From contig JBGTKH010000347.1 in NCBI GenBank assembly GCA_041744735.1, positions 1 through 8,249 on the forward strand: DNA of 8,249 nucleotides. The letters run 5' to 3'. The notes under the pieces are model-generated. The model was not told where the DNA came from, made no database searches, and saw nothing but the letters and a program-made list of their open reading frames with translations. Positions within the stretch are counted from its first letter, which is position 1, and each line of letters opens with the position of its first letter. Below are positions 1 to 6,973 of the stretch, one piece after another. The position numbers were made by a program, and so were the translations under genes. This DNA is from JBGTKH01 sp041744735 (GTDB lineage Bacteria; Planctomycetota; Planctomycetia; Pirellulales; Pirellulaceae).

Positions 1-1
1 G

Positions 2-988
2 AGGATGGCAGCCACATGTGTTTCGGAAAAGGGCGCGTGTCTTATCTACGTGGGCCGGCTGGATGAAGCGGCGGAGGCCTATGAAGAGTCTATCCGCCGT
101 TCGGATCAACTTGGTGACGACCGCGGCGTTGCCGTCGACAAAGGCCAACTTGGAACCGTGCGCAAGAATCAGCGGCGCTACCCGGAGGCGCTGGCGGCTC
201 ATGCCGAAGCCCGCGAGCGGTTCACGCGGCTGAACGAACCGGGCATGGTCGCCGTGAGTTGGCATCAGACCGGCATGACGTATCAGGACGCGGGACAGCC
301 GGAAGCGGCGGAGGATGCCTACCGGAAATCGCTCGCGATCTCGGTGCGGCTCGCAGATATTGCCGGGCAGGCGAGAACGCTCTTGCAACTCGGGAACTTG
401 TATAAGGATGTCCTCGACCGCCCAGAGGAAGCCGCGGCCTTTTACCGGCAAGCCGCGGACAAGTATGTCGAGATCGGCGATGCGGCCAAAGAAGGCCGAG
501 CGCGGAACAATCTGGCCGACACGCTCCGCGAACTCGGCCGCCTGGACGAAGCACGGCAGGAAATCCGCCGGGCGATCACGTGCGATGAGCAGTACGGTCA
601 CGCGGCCGAGCCGTGGAAGACTTGGGCCAACCTTGCCAATATCGAAACGGACGCCGGCAACCCGGACGCCGCCGCGGAGGCGAAGCAAAAGGCGATCGAC
701 TGCTACCTCGCCTACCGCCGCGACCGCGGCGAGAACCACGACGGACCAGGTCGGCTCGCTTTCGACGTGACGCAGTCCCTGCTCGCCGGCGCCGCGGCCG
801 AGGCGGCCACGCTACTCCAACAACTCGCCGCCGATCCCGATGCCGATTGGCTGCTCCCCTTCATCCAAGCCCTCCAAGCCATCGTCGCCGGCAGCCGCGA
901 CCGCACGCTGGCCGAAAACCCGGAATTGGACTTCTCGATGGCCGCCGAGATCCTCTTCCTGATCGAAACGCTCGAGCAGCGCGGGTAG
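2..988 (+). CDS. TPR-repeat protein, C-terminal part (5' end outside window)
   Basis: The reading frame is open to the left edge and stops at TAG 986-988. The ATG at position 5 has GAGG directly against it, too close for a Shine-Dalgarno site, and the protein begins in mid-repeat, so the true start lies upstream. Counting from that ATG, residues 1 to about 240 are helical repeats with a pitch near 40 residues (G-R-L-D-E-A at 18-23, then similar A-x-x-x-Y/H and A-x-x-Y signatures), the kinesin-light-chain-like TPR type. These normally form a protein-binding superhelix. The last ~85 residues are a non-TPR tail starting at YRRDRGENHDGPG and ending in FLIETLEQRG. From memory, similar tails occur on bacterial TPR proteins whose N-termini carry CHAT, NB-ARC or other effector domains, but the N-terminus is not visible here, so no function is assigned. 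An inverted REP pair follows 14 bp after the stop. Confidence 0.85.
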   Translation, partial: RMAATCVSEKGACLIYVGRLDEAAEAYEESIRRSDQLGDDRGVAVDKGQLGTVRKNQRRYPEALAAHAEARERFTRLNEPGMVAVSWHQTGMTYQDAGQPEAAEDAYRKSLAISVRLADIAGQARTLLQLGNLYKDVLDRPEEAAAFYRQAADKYVEIGDAAKEGRARNNLADTLRELGRLDEARQEIRRAITCDEQYGHAAEPWKTWANLANIETDAGNPDAAAEAKQKAIDCYLAYRRDRGENHDGPGRLAFDVTQSLLAGAAAEAATLLQQLAADPDADWLLPFIQALQAIVAGSRDRTLAENPELDFSMAAEILFLIETLEQRG

Positions 989-1002
989 GTCGCAAAATGT
1001 AG

Positions 1003-1097
1003 TTGTAGGCCGGAACAAGCCCGGCGCAGTTCCGGCACCCGATGCGCCAACCGCGCCACCATCGCCGGAACAGCGCCGGGCTTGTTCCGGCCTACAA
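1003..1097. repeat. Inverted pair of REP elements (BIME-like)
   Basis: Two palindromic units face each other. The left unit has the tetranucleotide GTAG (1005-1008), then a perfect 8-bp stem GCCGGAAC (1009-1016) / GTTCCGGC (1029-1036) around a 12-nt loop. The right unit is its mirror: GCCGGAAC (1064-1071) / GTTCCGGC (1084-1091), followed by CTAC (1092-1095), which is GTAG on the minus strand. The outer 25 bp (1003-1027 with 1073-1097) are perfectly complementary. With one mismatch (1028/1072) the complementarity continues to 1036/1064, so the pair can also fold as one long hairpin with a 27-nt loop. A GTAG foot beside a GC-rich hairpin is the established signature of REP sequences mobilised by RAYT (REP-associated tyrosine transposase). 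The position just after the TPR gene would also let it act as a transcript end or mRNA stabiliser. Confidence 0.85.
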
Positions 1098-1141
1098 TAT
1101 GGCGAGCGTTTTTTGGCGAACAGTAGGCTTGTAACAGATTT

Positions 1142-1153
1142 CGCCCGCGGGCG
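1142..1153. repeat. 12-bp perfect palindrome upstream of sigma remnant
   Basis: CGCCCGCGGGCG is its own reverse complement. It lies 41 bp before the start codon of the sigma-factor remnant. It could be a former operator, but in GC-rich DNA short palindromes of C and G arise by chance, and no second copy is seen. Confidence 0.2.
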
Positions 1154-1194
1154 TTGTACAGGTAGCAAACGTAGCGGGCAGCGGTAGGAAACGC

Positions 1195-1356
1195 ATGACA
1201 GTGGATGCAGCGACTTCTCAGGACCGGCGGCAATGGGTGCTGGCGGCTCTCGATCAGTACGAGGGCCGGCTGACACGCTATGCCACGCGCCTGTTGAGGG
1301 ACGAGCACGCCGCCCGCGACGCTGTGCAGCACACATTTCTGCGGCTGTGCGATCGG
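1195..1356 (+). pseudogene. Truncated ECF RNA polymerase sigma factor (region 2 only)
   Basis: The ATG at 1195 has AGGAA at 1186-1190 as a plausible ribosome-binding site. The first ~54 residues, from MTVDAATSQDRRQW through LAALDQYEGRLTRYATRLL to HAARDAVQHTFLRLCD, match the start of planctomycete-type ECF sigma factors. This is the first half of region 2 (core-RNAP-binding helix 'Y...L.RYA.RLL.D...A.D.VQ.TFLRLC'). An intact ECF factor is about 160-200 residues and continues through the rest of region 2 into the DNA-binding region 4. After the LCDRQ block the similarity stops abruptly. The frame stays open to 1737, but its later part is an out-of-register reading of the next gene and has no sigma features. 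I therefore read it as a 5' fragment left by deletion or rearrangement. It lacks region 4 and should not work as a sigma factor. Confidence 0.7.
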
Positions 1357-1410
1357 CAACGGACTTTCATAGAAGTAGCACGGTTCGCACGTCTCCTTCG
1401 CACAGGTTTG

Positions 1411-1439
1411 TTGCGTGACTTTCGCGGTTGCCATAGAAT
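1411..1439 (+). promoter_or_regulatory. Candidate sigma70-type promoter for the Ig-like membrane protein
   Basis: TTGCGT (1411-1416), a 17-bp spacer, then TAGAAT (1434-1439). The -10 matches the consensus in 5 of 6 positions, while the -35 matches only its TTG. Initiation near 1446 would give a leader of about 33 nt to the ATG at 1479. It lies in the 1357-1478 stretch, which holds no other recognisable feature. Confidence 0.4.
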
Positions 1440-1478
1440 TGGGAGACGATTGCACAACTCTCCCTCTGGCGGACAACT

Positions 1479-4109
1479 ATGGCAAATCGCATTTTTCGGG
1501 TTGATCTTTCGGATGGTGCGCGGGATTTTCGGGCGACGGCCACGGAGCCGGGGCTGGCGATGCTGGACCGGACGGGGTCGAACTATGGCATCCTGCGGCG
1601 GTGGCTGGGCAGCTATGTGGCCGAGCCGGCTTGGATCGCGGATAATTCGGCGAACTTTTTCATCCAGAGCGACCAGGGGCGGGTGGAGAAGGTCGAATTC
1701 TACCCGGCCACGAAGGAAGATCTGGAAGGGCCGCTGAATAACGAGCTGAAGACGATCCAGGCCCGTCTGAAGAAGGCCAAGCCGGAAACCGACGCCGAAC
1801 AGTCGCTGTATCGCGTCGTCCGCCAGACGTTCAACGCCCTGACGACGAATCTGGAACAGAGCGACCACGAGTGCTTCCTGTTCAAGTACCGCGAGGGGAA
1901 AGAGCCGTGGCGATTGGTCTGGTGCTGGGGCTATCAGCGCACCGATCAAGAGCCGGCCAAGGCGGCCGTGTGCTCGAAGGGCGAGTGCAACCAACTGTTC
2001 GTGCGGCGGCCAAAGGAGAAGGCCCGCTGCCCGGGTTGCGAGACGATCACCACAATCCGGCGGCCCGGCTGGTTTGGCTCGCGGGTGCTGAACGCGCGCA
2101 CGGGCGTGATTGGGCTGCTGATTCTGCTGCTGCTGCTTTACATCCTGGGCCGGCCGAAGCTGGACGTGACGCCCGTGTCGTGGAACGGTCCGCAGGGGAG
2201 CAAAGTTGAATTCAAGGTGATCGACCGCCGCTGGTTCATCTTCAACAGCGACGTGACGGGACAAGTCGTGCCCCTGTCCAACGACCCGCGCGTGATTCAG
2301 TTCGATGCATACGGCACGGTCGGGCGGGCGAAGTCGCCGGGCCGCACGTTTGTCACGCTGCGATACAAGGACCGAGCGATCGACGCCACGGTCGACGTCG
2401 GCCCGCCGCGCCCGCCGAAGTCGATCACGATCGAACCGGCGAAAGTGAAGCTGGCCGTCGGCGCGACCAAGCGGCTGATCGTGATGGGCCAGTACGACGA
2501 CGCCGAGCCGATTGAATTCACAGAGATGGCGATCTTCGAAGTGGCCGACGAGAACATCGCGGTCGTCAGCCAAGGGCGATTGGAAGGTGCGGCCGAGGGG
2601 AACACAAAGGTCACGGCGATGTTGCGGTTGTCGGCCGAGGCGTCGTCGTTTGTCGAAGCATCGGCGGACGTCGAAGTGCAGCAGGCCGATTACAAGTCGC
2701 TGGAATTGGCCGTTGAGCCCGCGACACTGGGGCTGGGTCAAAGCGGCCGCATCGTCGCTCGGGCCGTGGACAAATCGGGCGAGAAGTATTCGGTGAGCGA
2801 GTCGTCGCTGCTGAAATTGAAAGTCGAACCGGCGACGGCGGCCAGCTTCGAGAGCGGCTATTTGATCGGCAAGAGTGCCGGCAGTGCCGAATTGAAGGCG
2901 ACGCTCGGAGAATTGACGGCTTCGTTCCCATTCACTGTGAGCAGCCAATCGTTCCTGCCGCCCGGCACGTTTGTGGTCACGCCCGCGGAAGTCAATCTGG
3001 CCGTCGGCGAGTATTTTAAGCTGGACGTGGCGTCGGCCAGCTTCGAACCGATTGTGCCGACCAGTTCCAATCCCGACGTGGTGAGCACGATCGGCGAGAA
3101 AGGATTGGCCGGCCGCAGCGCGGGCAGTGCCGAAGTCACGGTGAAGCAAGGCGGCAAGCAACAGGTGGTGAAGGTCAACGTCAAAGTCGAGCCGATTGAG
3201 AGTTTGCACATTCGGCCATCGCTGGTTTCCCTGCGCGTGGGCGAGCCTGCGACGTTCCGCGTGACCGCCAAGATCGTCGGCGGCCGCGAGTTCGACGTCG
3301 TGCCTGATCTGCTAGTGTGGGCCAAGCAGCCGCTGGCCACGAACGTCGATTTCAATCGCGATATTCTGCAGTTGTTCGGACTGCGGCCCACCGACGCGCC
3401 GCAGACGATGGTCTGTTACTTCGGCGAAGAGCTAAGCGCCGCGGGTAGCGTGACGGTTTCGCGCGGCGGGGCGACGATTGATCTGGCCAGCGACTTTATG
3501 GTCTATCCACCGGTTGGTGTTGGCGGCGCGGTGACCTTCGATCCGGGCAGCTACTTCGGCGGCAAGCTGCTGTACAAAAACGGTTCGCTGGTGCTGGGCG
3601 ATCAGATTGACCCGAACTCGGCGCTGTACAATTATCGGTCGATGCTCGCACCGGGCACGCAGATCGTGGGCATCAATGGCACGACGTTCGACGGCATGGA
3701 CGAAGCCGCGATCCGCGCGTACTTTGCCGCTCATCCGATTGTGCAAGGCGACATCATTCAATACCGCGGCTCCGACGGCATAATCAGCACGCTGGGTCTG
3801 AACCTGACCGGCCGCATCTTCCAGGACGTAAGCTTGGTCGACGTGCAACCGCGCAACCTGACGCCCACCGACTACAACGCCGAAATGCAATTGCAAGTGC
3901 TCGAAGAGGGTGAATACCGAATCACCGACGCCACCGGCACTGCGCTGAGCGATTGGCAACTAATCCCGTCCCGCAGCGTGGCAGCGATTAGCACGTCCAA
4001 GATCGCTCGCACAACTGGCGACGACTACGAACTGTTCATCGAACGCCGAACCGGCGAGGCGGTGCGAAAATTCCAGTTAACATTTAAACTAAAGCTAGAG
4101 TCGCCGTAA
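1479..4109 (+). CDS. Single-pass membrane protein: zinc ribbon, Ig-like (Big2-type) repeats, PDZ-like domain
   Basis: An 876-residue protein with no recognised name. Residues 1-150 are an unfamiliar, probably cytoplasmic domain. A four-cysteine zinc ribbon follows: C165/C170 (CX4C) and C184/C187 (CX2C). Basic residues (RRPGWFGSRVLNAR) then lead into one hydrophobic helix at about 209-224, which predicts N-terminus in and C-terminus outside the cytoplasmic membrane. The outer part is a chain of Ig-like segments, roughly 226-308, 313-403, 407-489, 498-570 and 574-660. Most open with the Big2-style pattern 'hxhxPxxhxLxVGxxxxh' (ITIEPAKVKLAVGATKRL; VTPAEVNLAVGEYFKL). Residues ~680-777 look PDZ-like (LAPGTQIVGINGTTFDGM), followed by a ~100-residue tail. 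There is no signal peptide or LPXTG motif, so it is anchored rather than secreted. The start has only a weak GGCGGA site. The large SrfC-like GTPase gene follows on the same strand after 220 bp. A structural or adhesive envelope role is inference. Confidence 0.8.
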   Translation: MANRIFRVDLSDGARDFRATATEPGLAMLDRTGSNYGILRRWLGSYVAEPAWIADNSANFFIQSDQGRVEKVEFYPATKEDLEGPLNNELKTIQARLKKAKPETDAEQSLYRVVRQTFNALTTNLEQSDHECFLFKYREGKEPWRLVWCWGYQRTDQEPAKAAVCSKGECNQLFVRRPKEKARCPGCETITTIRRPGWFGSRVLNARTGVIGLLILLLLLYILGRPKLDVTPVSWNGPQGSKVEFKVIDRRWFIFNSDVTGQVVPLSNDPRVIQFDAYGTVGRAKSPGRTFVTLRYKDRAIDATVDVGPPRPPKSITIEPAKVKLAVGATKRLIVMGQYDDAEPIEFTEMAIFEVADENIAVVSQGRLEGAAEGNTKVTAMLRLSAEASSFVEASADVEVQQADYKSLELAVEPATLGLGQSGRIVARAVDKSGEKYSVSESSLLKLKVEPATAASFESGYLIGKSAGSAELKATLGELTASFPFTVSSQSFLPPGTFVVTPAEVNLAVGEYFKLDVASASFEPIVPTSSNPDVVSTIGEKGLAGRSAGSAEVTVKQGGKQQVVKVNVKVEPIESLHIRPSLVSLRVGEPATFRVTAKIVGGREFDVVPDLLVWAKQPLATNVDFNRDILQLFGLRPTDAPQTMVCYFGEELSAAGSVTVSRGGATIDLASDFMVYPPVGVGGAVTFDPGSYFGGKLLYKNGSLVLGDQIDPNSALYNYRSMLAPGTQIVGINGTTFDGMDEAAIRAYFAAHPIVQGDIIQYRGSDGIISTLGLNLTGRIFQDVSLVDVQPRNLTPTDYNAEMQLQVLEEGEYRITDATGTALSDWQLIPSRSVAAISTSKIARTTGDDYELFIERRTGEAVRKFQLTFKLKLESP

Positions 4110-4128
4110 CGTGAGGCAGGCCGTTTAC

Positions 4129-4292
4129 AAATGACGAATGACGAAGGACAAATGACGAAGGAATGACGAAGCACGAATGACGAAAGGAATTATGGGCTGA
4201 CACGACACAGATCAGCCACCTCCTCTGATTCGACATTCGGAATTCGTCATTCGACATTCTTTGGTCTTTGGGTATTTCGTCATTCGTCATTC
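4129..4292. repeat. Intergenic TGACGAA repeat with opposing arms
   Basis: The left arm (4130-4184) holds five TGACGAA copies (4132, 4139, 4153, 4164, 4178). The right arm (4243-4289) holds three reverse-complement TTCGTCA copies (4243, 4276, 4283) and a variant TTCGACA (4250). The outermost 16 bp are perfectly complementary (4130-4145 with 4276-4291), so the region can fold back on itself. A smaller hairpin sits in the centre: GGCTGA (4195-4200) / TCAGCC (4212-4217). Repeats of this sort are scattered between genes in planctomycete genomes and are often wrongly called as 'MTNDE...' or 'FRHSSFV...' proteins. It fills almost the whole gap between the two large genes and may interrupt their co-transcription. 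Confidence 0.75.
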
Positions 4293-4316
4293 CAAACCCC
4301 TTTCAATTCCGTGTAC

Positions 4317-4322
4317 AGGGTG
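4317..4322 (+). promoter_or_regulatory. Ribosome-binding site favouring the GTG start at 4330
   Basis: AGGGTG lies 7 nt before GTG 4330. The next in-frame candidate, ATG 4369, has no comparable purine-rich site in front of it. This supports the GTG, though the conserved-looking protein could also begin at the ATG. Confidence 0.45.
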
Positions 4323-4329
4323 AACCACC

Positions 4330-6909
4330 GTGGGTTTTCCAGACGATCGTGACCGCAAGATTATTCGCATGGCGGATAAGACGGAAGAGTTGGCTACCGA
4401 GTTGGCTCATTGGGTCGCCGAGTTCAACGAGGAACGGGTGCAGAAGGATCTGGCGCCGATCCCCGAGAGCGACGAGTTCGAGCTGACGCGGCTGCGGCGC
4501 ATGGCCAGCAATCTGTACAGCTCGGCCAAAGTGCCCGTGGCGGCGGCGGTCTACGGGCCGTCGCAGGTGGGCAAGAGTCTGTTCGTGGGCCGCGTGCTGC
4601 TGCCCAGCAGCGACGATTACAGCCCGCTGGGGCGCGACGAGCAGAACGGCGAGCCGGCGTACTTTCAACATCTGTCGTTCGACAACGACTTGAACCCGCA
4701 AAGCGGTTCCAACGAAGCGACGGCGCTCGTCACGCGCTTCACCACCAAAGACCGCATCGCGGCCAGCACCGCGCCGGAGTTTCCGGTGATGGTGCGGGCG
4801 TTGACGCGGGCTCAGTGGCTGCGCGTGTTGGCTCGCGGCTTCAACGTCGAATGCGCCACGCCCGAACGCAACTGGACCCAAGAGCAATTGGAAGATCTGT
4901 TCGAGGAATGCGGCCGGCGCTACACGCACAACGTGGTCGATCGCAAGTGGCGGATGGATTTGCTCGATGCGTATGCCTACATGCGCACGTGCGACCGCCG
5001 CGGCTTTCAGTCCAGCGAAGCGGTCGTCAACGGGCTGCTCACCCGATACCCAATGAGCGAAGACGGCTACATCGCGGTGGCGGCGAATCTGTTCTGGGAC
5101 AACTGGGCGTCGCTCACGCAACTGTTCATGCGGATCAACAGTTTTCTGACGAAGATTGCGTCGGCCGAGCACGACCCCGCGATCCTCACGCATTGGGCCG
5201 GCGTGCGGTTTCTGTTGGACAGCCAGCGAGCCAAAGTGCACGAGCGCCGCCAGTCGCGTTGCTTCAGCCGCGTCGATTGGAGCGACTTCACGCTGTCGCA
5301 AAGGATGGGGTGGAATGTATTGGAATATCATCCCGGCAAAGGGGGCGGCACCGAGCAACTGGAGACGATTCAGGCGTCGATGCTGGAACTGGTCATGCCG
5401 ATTCTGCCGCACCGGCTGAGCGAAGATTGGCGCAAGGTGATCGAGCAAATCGACATCCTCGACATCCCCGGCATGCGAGCCGGCCGGCAAGGGGCGGAAC
5501 AGGGCAAACGCAAAAAGGCCGACATGATCGACGAGCAAATGGAAATCGTCAAACGCGGCAAGGTGGCGTATCTGTTCGAGCGTTACACGGACGAGCTGCT
5601 GATTCAGACGCTGCTGCTGTTGGCCCGCGGCGGGAATTTGGAAGTCACCGCGCAGATGAAATTCCACATCGACAAGTGGGGCAAGGCCCGCTACGGCGAA
5701 GACATCTGGCCGCAGCGGGTGCGCGACGAACTGCCGGCCCTGTTCCTGGGCATCACCGGCATCGACGAGGAGTTTCGCAACCGCGACGAATACGCCGATT
5801 CGATGCTGTACGAAGCCCGCTTGTCGCAATTGGCCGACGCGCTGGGGGCCGTGATGACCGAATTCGGCGGCAAGGGCAAAGCGTTTACCAACGTGTACCC
5901 CATTCGCTATCCCGGCACTTGGGACGCCGACGCCGCGCAACGGCAAAAGGCCGGCGTTGAAAAGTGGGAGCACGCGGGCAATGCGCTGCTGAACGCCAAG
6001 AGCGTGCAGAAGTACATCGCCAACCCCAGCGACAAATGGCACGCCGCGATGCAAGACGACGACGGCGGCATGTCGCTGATCAGCGCCGGCTGGCGGCAAG
6101 TGACAACGGCTGAGAAGAAACAGAACCAGCTTGAAGCCAGCATCAAAGAGGTCTACGGCCGGCTGCTGCAGTTGGCTCGCGGCTGGGTCGTGAACGCCGA
6201 CTCGAACATCGACCGCCAGCAGCGGTTTGCCTGTGCAAAAAAAGTGTTGGATTGGCTGGCTTCCGACAAGCAAGCGATTTACGAGCGGGTCAAGGCGCTG
6301 GAGCACACGATGGGTTTCGAGGACGGCGACCAGTGGCGGCTGTCCGACTTTGCCGACATGCCGGCCCGCACCGGCTTGGGCCGCCCGGATTCGATGGAGC
6401 GGCGGTTCCCCAAGCAACTGCAAGAGTTTCTGCACGAGTGGGCCACGCTCAACGCTCCGCAGCGCTGGGACGAATACACCGCCGCGCACCCGACGGGCGG
6501 CCCGTGGCTCAGCTCCGACGATTTCGGCCAGTTCACACGCTACCTGCGCGACTATTTCTGCTCGCAGGCCACGTTCGAGCAGATCAACGGGCAACTGCTG
6601 CGGGTCGTCGGCTTGAAGCTGCGCGACGAAGCCGCCAAGCGCCGCGCCCGCCGCAAGTACGTCCGCATCATGATGAACGACTTCATGATGAACCCCGGCC
6701 CCAGCAACGAAGCGCTGCTAGTCGCCGACGACGAGAACGAGGACGAGTTGAACGAACTGGAGGAATTCGGCCTGATGAGCGCCTTCGTAAAACGCTGGCG
6801 ATCGCGTCTGCCCGAAGTCCTAGCCACCGGCGCCGGCGCCGAAATCCGCATCCCACCGGGCAACGCCGAGTTGATTGAACTCTTGGAACGATTCGAAGAT
6901 AGTTTTTGA
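4330..6909 (+). CDS. SrfC-like putative virulence factor; large P-loop GTPase-like protein
   Basis: An 859-residue protein with no membrane helix or signal peptide, so cytoplasmic. The Walker A/G1 motif is GPSQVGKS (76-83). A threonine-containing switch-like segment, SNEATALVTRFT, follows at about 127-138. The G3-type motif DIPG (378-381) comes after a beta strand (IDIL), and TGID (476-479, after LFLGI) resembles G4. The ~240 residues between the switch segment and DIPG are much longer than in ordinary GTPases. The rest is mostly helical, ending with an acidic stretch (ADDENEDELNELEEF, about 799-813) and a basic region (RDEAAKRRARRKYVR, about 765-779). Length and the G-S/P-S-Q-x-GKS context agree with the SrfC/Virul_Fac family (Pfam PF10139), whose biochemical function is unsettled. 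Usual partners SrfA and SrfB are not in the window. The start is GTG 4330 or ATG 4369 (residue 14). Its neighbour is the Ig-like membrane protein, a possible anchor or partner. Family assignment is from memory and moderately certain; the P-loop is plainly visible. Confidence 0.75.
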   Translation: MGFPDDRDRKIIRMADKTEELATELAHWVAEFNEERVQKDLAPIPESDEFELTRLRRMASNLYSSAKVPVAAAVYGPSQVGKSLFVGRVLLPSSDDYSPLGRDEQNGEPAYFQHLSFDNDLNPQSGSNEATALVTRFTTKDRIAASTAPEFPVMVRALTRAQWLRVLARGFNVECATPERNWTQEQLEDLFEECGRRYTHNVVDRKWRMDLLDAYAYMRTCDRRGFQSSEAVVNGLLTRYPMSEDGYIAVAANLFWDNWASLTQLFMRINSFLTKIASAEHDPAILTHWAGVRFLLDSQRAKVHERRQSRCFSRVDWSDFTLSQRMGWNVLEYHPGKGGGTEQLETIQASMLELVMPILPHRLSEDWRKVIEQIDILDIPGMRAGRQGAEQGKRKKADMIDEQMEIVKRGKVAYLFERYTDELLIQTLLLLARGGNLEVTAQMKFHIDKWGKARYGEDIWPQRVRDELPALFLGITGIDEEFRNRDEYADSMLYEARLSQLADALGAVMTEFGGKGKAFTNVYPIRYPGTWDADAAQRQKAGVEKWEHAGNALLNAKSVQKYIANPSDKWHAAMQDDDGGMSLISAGWRQVTTAEKKQNQLEASIKEVYGRLLQLARGWVVNADSNIDRQQRFACAKKVLDWLASDKQAIYERVKALEHTMGFEDGDQWRLSDFADMPARTGLGRPDSMERRFPKQLQEFLHEWATLNAPQRWDEYTAAHPTGGPWLSSDDFGQFTRYLRDYFCSQATFEQINGQLLRVVGLKLRDEAAKRRARRKYVRIMMNDFMMNPGPSNEALLVADDENEDELNELEEFGLMSAFVKRWRSRLPEVLATGAGAEIRIPPGNAELIELLERFEDSF

Positions 6910-6949
6910 CACCGTCCGCGCCTCGATTGAACTCCTGGAACGATTCGAA
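6873..6949 (+). repeat. 25-bp direct repeat at the 3' end of the SrfC-like gene
   Basis: Positions 6873-6897 recur at 6925-6949 with one difference (T6883 versus C6935). The offset is 52 bp, not a multiple of three. Copy one encodes IELLERFE just before the gene's stop. Copy two, lying past the stop in another frame, also reads IELLERFE and then runs into ATG TAA (6950-6955). The gene's tail has therefore been duplicated, or an alternative tail displaced, in recent time. Confidence 0.85.
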
Positions 6950-6973
6950 ATGTAACGCCCAGCGGGAGACGTT

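Noticed and set aside
712..1476. 254-residue minus-strand frame across the REP pair and sigma remnant
   Set aside because: It runs antisense to the TPR tail, through both hairpins and the sigma fragment, which is not credible for a real gene.
1357..1737. Extension of the sigma-factor frame to 180 residues
   Set aside because: Sigma similarity ends by ~1356, and the last 260 bases are a different-frame reading of the Ig-like gene.
1278..3209. 643-residue reading frame on the minus strand, opposite the Ig-like gene
   Set aside because: It is antisense to a gene with clear domains, its product is low-complexity and rich in R, H, L and D, and it shows no start signal. It is a codon-composition shadow.
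4130..4289. CRISPR array
   Set aside because: The units are 7 bp, irregularly spaced and in both orientations, with no 20-40 bp repeat/spacer pattern and no cas gene.
4084..4290. Minus-strand 'MTNDE...' small protein
   Set aside because: It is a translation of the TGACGAA repeat (repeated MSNDE / FVIPSSF-type strings), a familiar false gene call.
4303..6594. 763-residue reading frame on the minus strand, opposite the GTPase gene
   Set aside because: Same reason: the sense strand encodes a P-loop protein with ordered motifs, while this product has no recognisable domain.
6906..6934. TTGACA at 6906-6911 as a promoter for the TA pair
   Set aside because: It overlaps the GTPase stop codon, and the best -10 at 16 bp (TGAACT) matches only three positions.
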